Assembly (NCBI RefSeq): GCF_034702125.1
Contig: NC_085872.1
Location: forward strand, 34,447,588-34,511,587
DNA: 64,000 nucleotides
Origin: Engraulis encrasicolus
Lineage: Eukaryota; Chordata; Actinopteri; Clupeiformes; Engraulidae
Direction: 5' to 3'
Every line of letters starts with the position of its first letter. Position 1 is the first letter of the stretch. The notes below the pieces were generated by a model, which was given only the letters and a program-made list of their open reading frames with translations, was not told the origin of the DNA and did no database searches. Of this stretch, positions 25,078 through 34,799 are shown piece by piece. The translations under genes were made by a program, and so were the position numbers.

Positions 25078-25093
25078 AATTATTATTATTATT
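24917..25093. repeat. Compound trinucleotide microsatellite
   Basis: (GAA)n about 24,917-24,979, then (TTA)n to about 25,012, (TTG)n, (GAT)n at about 25,041-25,077 and (ATT)n to 25,093. Four different triplets follow each other with little spacer. Confidence 0.95.
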
Positions 25094-25379
25094 ATTCATA
25101 TTATTAACATATCTGTCCTTCCTGGTTCATCAGTTTACATTTAAGCGATTAGCAGAACAATAGGCCTATCGAGAGTCTGTTCCATTCCTATTAAGATTTG
25201 CTAGAGCATTGCAAATCTCTGTAAGATAGTCCAGAGGAAATAATGATATTGCTGCCAGACTGTAGCATAGAACTTTTAGGAAAGTGTAACCAACCCATAC
25301 TAGAATAGGCCTACATGGAATTTCTTCTCTTGAACCTACAACTATGCTGCTAAACGCTGCTACTTGACCACTGGACTAA

Positions 25380-25471
25380 AATGGACCATGCTGGACTGCA
25401 CAGTGTGTAGTACAGCAAAGCCTGACTTTTTTTGTTTCCACTAGTGGACTGGACCTGCACTACCCCACAAG

Positions 25472-25570
<99 letters not shown>

Positions 25571-25968
25571 CTGTACCACGGGACTGCCCCTTACCTGCAC
25601 TATACCTCAGTCCTGGAACATAAGACAATAGAACATGCTGCACACAATGCTGTCTACTGTCTACACTGTATTATTCTATTATTGTAATGTCTACATTATT
25701 TATATATTTATCTTATCCTCTGTTTACATGTTAAATGTTGAATGTTGAATGTTAAATGTTAAATGTTCATTTGTACTGTATTTATTATTGACCACTTATT
25801 GTTACCAGTCTATCACTGTTACCTGTCCTGTCTTGCACTTTATGTCAGTCTGTAAAATGTCAGTCCTGAATATGTCTATATCCTTGCATGGTATAGAGTG
25901 AAAACATTTTTCCTTGTATGACTTGTGCATATGAAGGAAGTGACAATAAAAGCTGACTTGACTTACTG
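25380..25968 (+). mobile_element. LINE 3' end fragment
   Basis: The run from TGGACCATGCTGGACTGCAC through CTTGCACTTTATGTCAGTCT and ATCCTTGCATGGTATAGAGT to the tail GTGACAATAAAAGCTGACTT followed by GACTTACTG is the untranslated 3' end of a fish LINE; a GACTTGACTT-type tail repeat is diagnostic. It is interrupted by the (AC)n tract. There is no coding sequence. Confidence 0.7.
25473..25567. repeat. (AC)n microsatellite
   Basis: 95 bp of AC dinucleotide embedded in a LINE 3' fragment. Confidence 0.98.
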
Positions 25969-26360
25969 TAACTTGCGAACTGCTTTATTCGGTGCGCCCC
26001 TCTGGCTGCGCATACAGAATGACGGGACAGGACGCGAAATACGACAATGCGACATGCAGCTTAATTCGCAATGCTGATGGGACTGGCTTGCGCTTTCATA
26101 GCTGCTACAGCAACAAAATATAATCAGAAAAGGCGTTTTTGCCAGATTTTTTTAGTGTGCAACCTCAGCACTCCCAGGGGATGCCCAGGGTGGCATTTGC
26201 ATCATGCGTAATGTGTGCGTAAATCGGATAGTTTTGCCTTACAGCTGCCCCCGCCCCTCTGTGACATATAGGGAAGTAGTCATACGCGAGTAGTAAACAA
26301 CTGTGTGCATTATCAGAACTTCATTTCGCCATCATTTTGTCCCTGATTTATTTTTTTAAA

Positions 26361-26525
26361 ATGGAGGAGAACAACGCTCAAAAATCACTTTTGTTCATGT
26401 TAACCTATTTGCTCATGAAGCGTCGGAGGGATCTGAATAGCTTGGACGTCGAGAGACGAAATGAAATCCAGAGGCGACAAAGGCACAGGCAATACTTTTT
26501 GCAGAGACAGAAGAGAATCCTAATG
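26361..26525 (+). CDS. Harbinger-derived protein, exon 1 (Arg-rich N-terminus)
   Basis: 55 codons from ATG at 26,361 encode a short basic segment (MKRRRDLNSLDVERRNEIQR, then RQRHRQYFLQRQKR) typical of the arginine-rich start of fish HARBI1-like proteins. A donor (ATG|GTGTGT) after codon 55 is in phase 0. It matches an excellent acceptor (TTGATTCTCTTATTAG) directly before 27,087, giving a 561-bp intron and a continuous frame. Without splicing the frame stops three codons later. No ATG lies upstream in this frame nearby. The exon structure is inferred from splice signals and frame. Confidence 0.75.
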
Positions 26526-27086
26526 GTGTGTTGACATCTTAATGTCTTTGAAAGTTATTCAATAACCTATATTGCAGCCATGCCAGAATTAAAAAGACAT
26601 TTATTAGCTGATTATTGACCACGGTTGGTCATGCCATTTTAATTGTGTAGGCCTAGTGTTTCACGTAAATCAACATTTCATGAACAATAATAACTGAATT
26701 ATTCAATAACGCGTGGGGTGGGGTGTGGGGTGAAGTTTCACCCGAGTAAGGGGGGCTGGTCCTTATTTGAACGTGATACACGTTATTAGCAAATGCTGTG
26801 AACGTGTGTCTGTGTGCGCGCGCGAATGAATGAACGAATGAATGAATGGATGAATGGACGATTGCCTGGTTAACACCAGACCTAATCACAAGTGAGATCG
26901 AAACGGTTGTGTAGAACTAAAGGCAGTATGGGAGTTACCAGGCTAAATGGATGAATGAATGAATTGTCTTGTGTTCTTCATTGTACAGGTACAACGAAAC
27001 TAGTAACACGTGTATGGCTACCCTCTCACTGTGGGGATATTGCTTATCACCATCCTCTTGTCTTCTGTATTTGATTCTCTTATTAG
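26526..27086 (+). other. Intron of the Harbinger-derived gene
   Basis: Phase-0 intron with GTGTGT donor and polypyrimidine-rich acceptor. It contains a MITE-like fragment at about 26,868-26,945 (TGCCTGGTTAACACCAGACC ... GGGAGTTACCAGGC), related to 11,203-11,266. Confidence 0.65.
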
Positions 27087-28235
27087 ATGTCTCTCATCCA
27101 AAGCGCCCAGGGTTCTTCCAGTCCAATCCCTTCACGTGTCTGGAGCAACACAGAGAACACTGACTGGTGGGAACGGGTGGTCATGCGTGAGTTTCAACCC
27201 GCTGATTGGTTGGAGAAGTTTCGTATGAGCAAGGAAACATTTTTCTTTCTTTGTGGTAAGCTGAAACCACGCCTGTACCGCCAGGACACCCGTCTGCGGC
27301 CCGCGTTACCTTTGGAGAAACGCGTGGCCGTGGCGCTTTGGCGTTTGGCCACCAATGTGGAGTACCGCACCATCAGCGAGCTGTTTGGGGTGGGCCGCTC
27401 TACAGTTTGCAAGTGTGTGAGGGAAGTCTGTTATGCCATTGTGGTGCTGCTTAAGCCTCTCTACCTCTGCCCGCCCAGTGAACAGGAGCTCGAAGATGCT
27501 GCTAAGCTGTTTCAGTCACGTTGGGGCTTCCCACACTGCGTGGGCGTCCTGGGCAGTCTTCACGTGCCCATCATAGCCCCATCCAGCAACACGGACAGCT
27601 ACTGGAACTCCCAGGGGTGGCTGTCTGTGGCCATGCAGGCGGCTGTCAATGGCTTGGGGCACTTTTGGGACGTCTGTGCTGGTTTTCCTGGGGGCACGGA
27701 GCACGCGGCCATCCTGCAGAACTCCACGCTGTGGGCACAGGCCTGCGAAGGCGGCCTCACGCCAACACCCCCCAAGAATTTCATGGGCCGGCCAATGGGG
27801 TACCTGATGCTGGGCGACGCTGGGTATCCCTTGCGGAACTGGCTCCTGAAGGCTTACCCAGAGACACCGGAGATATCTGCCAGTCAGCAGACATTCAATC
27901 GTAGACTGATGCGGGCCCACAGTGTCCTTGACGTGGCGCTCTTGCGTTTGAGGGCCCGTTGGCAGTGTCTTCACAAGCGCAACGACTGTGGGCTGGATGT
28001 GGTACCCACCATGATATTGGCCTGCTGTATTCTGCACAACATGTGTGAAGTGCATGGGGATACTTTTGTGGAGGAGTGGGTAGATGTAGTAAAACAAGGG
28101 GAGTGTTCTCAACCCACAGAAACCTTCTCCCTCTCGGAGGAGGAGGAGGAAGAGGAGGAGGAGGGAGATGAGGTGCGGGCGCTGTACTGTGAGTACTTTC
28201 AGAAGAAGGAGCAGGAGCATTCCCAGTCAAACTAA
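27087..28235 (+). CDS. Harbinger-transposase-derived (HARBI1-like) protein, main exon
   Basis: 382 codons, or 437 residues with exon 1. Numbered within this exon: a Harbinger N-terminal region (WLEKFRMSKETFFFLCGKL at about 41-59), a helix-turn-helix (YRTISELFGVGRSTVCKCV at 93-111), then the DDE_4 nuclease fold with GFPHCVGVLGSLHV (147-160), AGFPGGTEHAAIL (198-210), GDAGYPLRNWLL (243-254), FNRRLMRAHSVLDVAL (270-285) and CCILHNMC (313-320). The tail is Glu-rich (351-359). Family acidic positions are altered: Gly156 where IDGTH has Asp, His206 where the HD motif has Asp, and Asp282 where Glu is usual; Asp244 is kept. The frame is intact, no Harbinger terminal repeats are seen nearby, and a Tc1 remnant begins soon after the stop. 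This fits a domesticated, probably catalytically dead gene. It is not the canonical HARBI1 itself as far as I can judge. Confidence 0.88.
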   Translation: MSLIQSAQGSSSPIPSRVWSNTENTDWWERVVMREFQPADWLEKFRMSKETFFFLCGKLKPRLYRQDTRLRPALPLEKRVAVALWRLATNVEYRTISELFGVGRSTVCKCVREVCYAIVVLLKPLYLCPPSEQELEDAAKLFQSRWGFPHCVGVLGSLHVPIIAPSSNTDSYWNSQGWLSVAMQAAVNGLGHFWDVCAGFPGGTEHAAILQNSTLWAQACEGGLTPTPPKNFMGRPMGYLMLGDAGYPLRNWLLKAYPETPEISASQQTFNRRLMRAHSVLDVALLRLRARWQCLHKRNDCGLDVVPTMILACCILHNMCEVHGDTFVEEWVDVVKQGECSQPTETFSLSEEEEEEEEEGDEVRALYCEYFQKKEQEHSQSN

Positions 28236-28569
28236 AGATTTCATTCACAACCATAAGTTACCTTTTGCCAAAGCTCACCAAGTATACCAGTCCACTCCAG
28301 TGTGGAACTGTCATCGGATGACACCTGTGCAACATATAGTCTTGATATTTCCTCGCTTTGGAACAACAGCAGCTTGTCACAAAGTGGTAGGCCACGTAAA
28401 CTGACAGAGAGGGGTCAGCAGATGCTGAGGTACATGGTGTAAAGAGGTGGTCGACTTTCTGCAAAGTCAATCGTCATAGGGCTCAGATTAGTCCAAGTAC
28501 AGGACACAGAGAGCTTCATTGAATGGGTTTCCATGGCCGAGATGCTGCATTCAAGTCATACATCTCTAA

Positions 28570-28635
28570 ATCACCTCTTTTCCACTGCCGGTTTTTCGGT
28601 AGGCCGATACAGCGCGACACAGCGCGACTCAGCCG
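28570..28635 (+). mobile_element. Half of a palindromic MITE (partner at 38,268)
   Basis: CCTCTTTTCCACTGCCGGTT and the following TCGGTAGGCCGATACAGCG match the left arm of the full element at 38,268-38,448. Only one arm is present. The surrounding Tc1 sequence resumes at TGCAAAGCGCCAGATGCAG. Confidence 0.7.
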
Positions 28636-28893
28636 TGCAAAGCGCCAGATGCAGTGGTGTGTAAAGCATGTTGTCACAGGACTCTGGAGCTGCGGAGATG
28701 CCTTTTCTGGAGTGATGAATTGCGCCTTTCCATCTAGAAATGATGGACAAGTCTGAGTTTGGGGGTTGCCAGGAAAACATTGCATTCCAGACTGCATTGT
28801 GCCAAGTGTGAAATTTGGTAGAGGACGAGTCACTTATGGTATGGTGTGGGGTTGGTTTTCGGCCCCTTTGTTTCAGTGAAAGGTACTTTGAAT

Positions 28894-29172
28894 TAGAGAT
28901 GCACAGGATCCTGATTTTTAGGATCCTGCCGGATACCGGATCCACTGCTTAAGATCCTGCCGGATCCGGAACCGGATACCGGATCCTACGAAAGGGTTGA
29001 AACACATAGCCTACTCACACACGTGGGCCCTTTTTATCATGTTGGCTCAAACTATTTTGACTGAAAAGCCTCGGCTACCGGATCCTGGATCCTGGAACCG
29101 GATCCGGATCCTGTGAAAAACCCTATTATCCTGCCGGATCCGGAACCGGATCTTGGATCCTGTACATCTCTA
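28894..29172. mobile_element. hAT-type MITE with GGATCC-rich core, perfect 8-bp TSD
   Basis: Termini TAGAGATGCACAGGATCC and GGATCCTGTACATCTCTA form 18-bp inverted repeats with one mismatch. CTTTGAAT flanks both sides (28,886-28,893 and 29,173-29,180). The 279-bp interior is built from many GGATCC / CCGGATCC units. Confidence 0.93.
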
Positions 29173-29748
29173 CTTTGAATGTTTCAGGACAACAAAACAG
29201 TTTGGACAATTCCATGCTTTCAACCTTGTGGGAACAGCTTGGAGCGGGACCCTTCCTTTCCCAACACGACCGTGCGCCACTGAGGGCTGCCCCCTTGCAC
29301 GGGTGAGGCATAAATGCAATTTCGTTGTGTGCAGTGTGCAGTGTTCACTTGTGTGCTGTGGAGTGCTGTGTCACAATGACAATGGGAGTTGGAGTTTCCC
29401 AATGGGCTTTCACTTCACTTTCACCACTGCACAAAGCAAGGTCCATAAAGATATGGATGGCAGAGTCTGAATGAACTTGACTGACCTGCTCAGAGTCCTA
29501 ACCTGAACACAATAGAACACCTTTGGAATGAATTGAAATGAATTAGGACCAACATCAGTGTGTGACCTCACCAATGCTCTTTTGAAAGAATGGTGAAAAA
29601 TCCTTTAAAATCCACACTCTAAAAAACACACTCTACAACCTCGTGGACAGCCTTAACAGATGAGTTGAAGTTGTAATAGCTGCAAAAGGTGGACTGATGT
29701 CATATTTAACCCTATGGAATGGGATAGCAGCAGTAAGTTAAGTTCATA

Positions 29749-31326
29749 CAGTGAGGAGAATAAGTATTTGAACCCTTGCTGATTTCGTTGGTTTGCCCAC
29801 TAATAAAGACATGATCAGTCTTTAATGTTAATGATAAAATGTATTCTAATATGGAGAGACAGAATATCAAAAAGAAAATCCAGAAACTAACTCTAAAGAA
29901 TATATATTAATTGATTTATATTTCATTGAGGGAAATAAGTATTTGATCCCCATTAAGAGTTCTGATCCTGCACTTCCAATCAACTTGTTATCTGAATTGA
30001 ACACACCTGTTAATAGTAACCTGCACAAAAGACACATTGAATCTGCAGAAGCAGTCCATAGTATCAGTCAATCAATCAAACTAAACTTGCCAACATAGGA
30101 AAGACCAAGAAGCTGTCAAAGGATGTCAGGGACAAGATTTTAGAACTCAACAAGGCTGAAATGGGCTCCTGGATATTAAGGAGCAAACTCATGATAATTT
30201 TGTGTGTCCTAAAAGTTGGAAGAAATGCACCATCAATCATCAATCTAAGGCCTGTCTGTGGTTCCATACACGATTTGACCTTGTCGGGATCCAATAACCA
30301 GAAAATCAGAGATAAAGCACCTTAAAACTGTATGGGAAGAACTAGGAAATTATCTTGAGGCAGTTGGGACCTCAATCACTAATAAAACTATTGGAAACAC
30401 TTAATACCACAGCAGATTAAAATCCTGCAGCGCATGTATGGTACCCCTGCTTCAGAAGGAACCTGTTAAGGCTCACCTGAGGTTTGCCAATGAACATCAA
30501 ACTGGATTAGGATATGATTGGGAGGTGCTGGAATCAGGTGACACCAAAATCAAACTGTTTGGCATTAACACAACTCGATGTGCTTTGAGGAAGAGAAATG
30601 CTGCCTATGATCCCAAGAACAACACCTTCTCCAATGTCATACATGAAAGTGGTATCATTATGTTTTGAGGTTGTTTTTCTGGCCAAGACACAGGACAACT
30701 TCACATCGTGAAGAAATGGATGGAGGGAGACATCTAAACGTACAATGCTGCATACCAACCTCTTTCCCACCACTACTAGACTGAAGGTGGGTCATGGATT
30801 GGCCTCCCAATATGATAATAATCCATAACATACAGCCCAAGCAACGAAGGAGTAGCTCAAGCAGAAGCACATTGAGGTCATGAAGTGGCTTAGACAGTTT
30901 CCAAACATTAACCCTATAATAATCCTGTGGAGGGAACAGAAGCTCCCATTTGCCAAGCTACAGTCATACAACTTAAATTATTTAGAGATGATCCGCAAAG
31001 AAAAATGGACAAAAATCCCTTCTAATATATCCAAAAACATTGTCATTAACTGAAAAAAAACATCTGACATCTGTACAAGAAAACAAGGGCTTTGCCACCA
31101 AGTATTTTGTCTTCTTTGACTAGAGGGGTCAAATACTTATTTTCCTCAATGGAATACAAATCAATTAAAATATATTCTTCAAAGTTATTTTCTGGATTTT
31201 CTTTTTGATATTCTGTCTCTCCATATTAGAATACATTTTATCATTAATATTATAGACTGATCATGTCTTTATTAGTGGGCAAACCAACAAAATCAGCAAG
31301 GGATCAAATACTTATTCTCCTCACTG
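29749..31326 (+). mobile_element. Tc1-like transposon family B, nested in Tc1-A, defective
   Basis: A 1,578-bp element with long terminal inverted repeats: CAGTGAGGAGAATAAGTATT at the left, its inverse AATACTTATTCTCCTCACTG at the right, and about 200 bp of further similarity inward. It is flanked by TA duplications at 29,747 and 31,327. The plus strand keeps transposase pieces, best at 30,438-30,668 (VKAHLRFANEHQTG, then GDTKIKLFGIN, where the usual DETK has lost its acidic pair to GDTK, and AYDPKNNTFSNVIHESG). Stops and frameshifts interrupt the rest. TIR divergence is low, so it is the younger of the two Tc1 elements here. Confidence 0.92.
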
Positions 31327-31376
31327 TATATGAGTCAGGGCAGGTGAGCACATTTTTTTTACTACATATTGTCTGC

Positions 31377-32145
31377 AAAAATGTGTGTCTAAGGCAAAAA
31401 TGTGTGTCTGTATCGCTCTGAAACGCATTTGTCGAGTCTTGACTTATCGGAAATGATGACAAAATAATGAATACTTTGTCCTGACATTTTATTTAATTGT
31501 TTTGTTATGAGTCAAATAGAAAATAGTCAATGAAAGACGGTATAGTACAGTGTGTCCCTGTTTTGCCTGAGAAAATAATAAAAAAGTAATAACAGATTTT
31601 GTGCCTTGATTTCTCTGTGTAATGTATGAAAGTAATCCTGGGTTGTTCTTTCATGATCATAGATCATACATTTGTAGAGATTAGTTTTTTATTCTTCATC
31701 TTGTGTTCACATCACAAATCAGACCACAAAAACACACACCTCCAACACAAGAGGATTTGAGTGCTTGCAGGATAAAGCAAGTGGGGAAAGATATTAAATC
31801 GAGATTACACATCTGGTGTAGAGGAGGAGTGTTGTGACCTTAACTGCTGAGAATGAGAGAGGGATGGATAGGAAAAGCGTGTGATCTCGACAGAAGCTGT
31901 TGCCACTGTGCTGCCCTTGTAATCATGATACTGTGACCTTGAAATGCCTATCATCATCAAGCTGCTGATGGTCTTGAGATCCTGCTCACTGCTTACTCTG
32001 CCACCAGATAGACATTGCACAGTCTAGTTACAAATGACACTTTTAAAGGGTTTGTGACAGCCATTTCTGCTTGAAGGGCATATTACCAAAAACGAAGATC
32101 TTCAATTTGCAAAAGGCTATACCTCAGGGTTTTATTTGTAAGTAA

Positions 32146-32199
<54 letters not shown>

Positions 32200-32480
32200 A
32201 CATATTAAAAAATGTGCTGAAAGATACAATAGATTGCATGGACCATAGTGATATTGCAAGTTTGTTGAAAGTGGTATCTTATGTATTTCAAATGGCAGAT
32301 TATTCATTTCATTTGAGCCCCCTTCCCTTCAATGTAATTCAATCTCTTGTAATTACAGACAATACCTTGCACCTCACATCCCTAGTGGGTTTTTTGTAGC
32401 ACACTTACGTATGTTGTTCATACACGTGACATCGGTGCATCATGATTTTTCAAAAACTTGATACCATGTGAGCATTGGAA
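31377..32480. other. Unassigned sequence with (TC)n tract
   Basis: Contains a (TC)n microsatellite at 32,148-32,196. No exon was recognised. It may include the promoter for the ORF at 32,598. Confidence 0.5.
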
Positions 32481-32486
32481 TCCAAT

Positions 32487-32913
32487 TGGATTAGTCTGAT
32501 AATTTCAAAGCCTCTATGAGTCTATGAGCCACTCGCCAGTACCAGTTCTGTTTTGTTCTGGACACTAGTCGCATTTCCTTGTACTTGCATAGCTGCCATG
32601 GATGCCTTCCTTGGGGGCCTACATCCAGTTATGGCATTTATTGTCGGCTTTAACACGCTAATCACCATAGTTGAATGGACATGGCTATTTTCTCTGGTGA
32701 TGAAGTCAGACGAAAAAGACGAAGTATCTCCAGCTTAATTGATGCTGATCAACTAGGCTATTTGGAAATTAGATGTCCATCGTTAGTTAAGACCACACGC
32801 TATGCATTTTCAGGCATCAAAAGGCAAGGTAAGACTAAACCAATTCAAATCTTCCATTGTTTTCATGTCAATTGATGTGCAAAGCTGTATTTTTGCATGA
32901 AATATTTAATGTG
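32487..32913 (+). repeat. Tandem segmental duplication, unit 1
   Basis: From TGGATTAGTCTGAT to about GCATGAAATATTTAATG this unit matches 34,364-34,792 in order and orientation, including the ORF, the following GCATCAAAAGGCAAG and a GTAAGA splice-donor-like sequence. Divergence inside the ORF is about 4 percent by eye. Confidence 0.9.
32598..32738 (+). CDS. 46-residue hydrophobic microprotein, copy 1
   Basis: A 46-codon ORF starts in a perfect Kozak context (GCTGCCATGG). The product begins MDAFLGGLHPVMAFIVGFNT and ends FSLVMKSDEKDEVSPA. One membrane segment is expected at about residues 10-35, with a charged acidic C-terminus. A consensus donor (GGCAAG|GTAAGA, exon end 32,828) lies 90 bp after the stop, so this may be a first-exon ORF upstream of the protein encoded from 36,495. 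I do not recognise the family. Translation is inferred. The near-identical copy at 34,473 keeps the frame despite a 3-bp insertion, but flanking DNA is about as conserved, so this is weak evidence for selection. Confidence 0.5.
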   Translation: MDAFLGGLHPVMAFIVGFNTLITIVEWTWLFSLVMKSDEKDEVSPA

Positions 32914-33184
32914 TTACTACTCTATCTGTTTAAAGTCATTTGAATTGCATAACACTTTTTTGATGGGCAGGGGGAACCCTCAAATGGAAAGTGACAGAAG
33001 AAAGGAAATTTTCAGTCTTGCCAAAAATAAGAAATCGTCTAGATAAAATAAGGATGATACTGTTTTCAGATGTGATTAAAAACTGGAAACACGAATATGT
33101 TTTTAGTTTTGAATATGTACCTTTAATCTGTAAAAACATAGTTGTGGCAACATTGTGATGTTTAGATATCTAAAAATATTAACC

Positions 33185-33715
33185 AAAAAAACCATCGGCC
33201 CATTTTAGCTGAACATGTTAAGGTAAAATGGGCCGCCCCTTTCAGGTAATTTGGACCGTTTTTTTTCTATGGGAATTTCCATTTATATTTTTTACAAAAA
33301 CAATGTGACCATTATTGAAGATGGAGGTGTCAGGGGAGCTCTTTTAATCTTTTAATGAAGTTGTGATATTTTTTTGGAAACAAAAAAAAATCGAACAATA
33401 TTAAAATCATCAATAATTTTGTTTTTTCTTTTGTGCAATTCTTAATTTCACCATTGGAATGAATAGGTGGCCCATTTTACCTGAATAAATGGCCCATTTT
33501 ACCTGAATGCATTTTTTCCATCCAGGATGACACACGTCACTAAAACTTGTAAAAATGTATAATTTTTCCATTAATCACCTTGTTTTTTGTCATGAAATAG
33601 AAGATTGTGAGTCACTTTATGCAATCAAACTAAACGTTGGGTAATGTTGTTCTTCCTCAGATTTCATCAGTCTTTCTGAATTTGCCAAAAAGTGGCCCAA
33701 TTTACCTGAATGCAC
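33185..33715. repeat. Degenerate element with repeated GGCCCATTTTACCTGAA motif
   Basis: The motif or its inverse occurs at 33,197, 33,220(-), about 33,241(-), 33,469, 33,491 and 33,693. Its layout resembles the 13-mer-bearing element at 20,027 but the motif differs. It lies between the two duplicated microprotein units. Matching terminal repeats were not found. Confidence 0.55.
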
Positions 33716-34363
33716 CCTATATTTAAAAAAAAAATCAGGCTTGGCCAGTGACCAGAGACCGAGAGCCTTATTTTAAGGATGATTATTTTATTGCCAACAG
33801 TACCTCATGTAGGAACCATTCAGTCTTTTATGTTATTTGTCTGTCTATTGAGATCTGTAGGGTTGTACCTCTGAGCTGATTGGCTCTATATTGCTAGTTA
33901 TTACAGCCTTGTTTGGAAGTGAAGCTTAAGTTATTAGCTGGTGAGCAATGAGGATTTATTGTGTAGCCTGTGTGCACTCACATACACTCACCGGCCACTT
34001 TCATAGGTACACCTTTACAACTTTTCATTGATGCAAATTTCTGATCAGCCAATCACATGGTTTACCATTATTGGGTTCCTAAGCAAAGAAGTCACTCTAT
34101 GTGACTGACTAGTTCTCTGTTAAGTCACTTTTTGGTAAAAACATGATTAAAGTATTTTTGTAATGTAAAGGTTATTGTTTTGAGTTCAACAAGGGGAAAA
34201 AGTCATTGCAGACAGCATGCAATTATGTTCATTAATTCCTGTACTGGAGACATATCAAACACAAACAGCACTCTACAGAATGTATTAGTTGTGCACCCCA
34301 CCCCATTGTTGTTGTGTTGATGAGTCAGTTATTCCTGTGACAGTGTTATGACATTGGCCCAAG

Positions 34364-34792
34364 TGGATTAGTCTGATCATGTCAAAGCCTCTATGAGTCT
34401 GACCGACCATCAGCCAGTAGCTTTGTCTTGTTCTGGACTCTAGTCACATTTCCTTGTACTTGCCTAGCTGCCATGGATCCCTTCCTTGGGGGTCTACATC
34501 CAATAATGGCATTTATTGTCGGCTTTAACACGCTAATCACCATAGCTGAATGGACATGGCTATTTTCTCTGGTGATGAAGTCAGACGAAAAAGAAAATGA
34601 AGTATCTCCCGCTTAATTGATGCTGATCAACTATTTGGAAATTAGATGTCCATCGTTAGTCAAGACTTCAATATCACACCATACACTATGCATTTACAGG
34701 CATCAAAAGGCAAGGTAAGACTAATCCATTCTACCTCAATTGTTTTAATTTCAATTTATGTGCAAAGCAATATTTGTATGAAATATTGAATG
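34364..34792 (+). repeat. Tandem segmental duplication, unit 2
   Basis: Partner of 32,487-32,913, offset by about 1.88 kb. It includes the second microprotein ORF and the second potential splice donor (exon end 34,714). Confidence 0.9.
34473..34616 (+). CDS. 47-residue hydrophobic microprotein, copy 2
   Basis: The product begins MDPFLGGLHPIMAFIVGFNT and ends KENEVSPA. It differs from copy 1 by Ala3Pro, Val11Ile, Val25Ala and an Asp to Glu-Asn change that adds one codon while keeping the frame. The Kozak context GCTGCCATGG is retained. The donor CAAG|GTAAGA follows at 34,714. This copy lies nearer the downstream membrane-protein exon, whose acceptor is at 36,488, so a spliced mRNA could carry this ORF as an upstream cistron. 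Confidence 0.5.
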   Translation: MDPFLGGLHPIMAFIVGFNTLITIAEWTWLFSLVMKSDEKENEVSPA

Positions 34793-34799
34793 TATAATT

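Larger units (their letters stand above)
28285..31375 (+). mobile_element. Tc1-like remnant, family A copy 2, carrying nested insertions
   Basis: This is collinear with the copy at 22,400: the CACCTGTGCAACATATAG region, AGAGAGCTTCATTGAATGGG at 28,508-28,527, GGACAATTCCATGCTTTCAA at 29,203-29,222 and ACACCTTTGGAATGAATTGA at 29,516-29,535. The tail is split at AAGTTCATA and resumes after 31,327 as TATGAGTCAGGGCAGGTGAG. Insertions inside it are a partial palindromic MITE (about 28,570-28,635), a hAT MITE (28,894-29,172) and a second Tc1 (29,749-31,326). No open transposase frame remains. Confidence 0.85.

Noticed and set aside
27516..28254. Long minus-strand frames opposite the Harbinger-derived gene.
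   Set aside because: They are shadows of the plus-strand CDS; the antisense poly-Leu/Pro stretch mirrors the Glu-rich tail.
32675..32875. Alternative 66-codon frame overlapping microprotein copy 1.
   Set aside because: The duplicate at 34.5 kb has a stop in this frame, while the 46/47-codon frame stays open in both copies.
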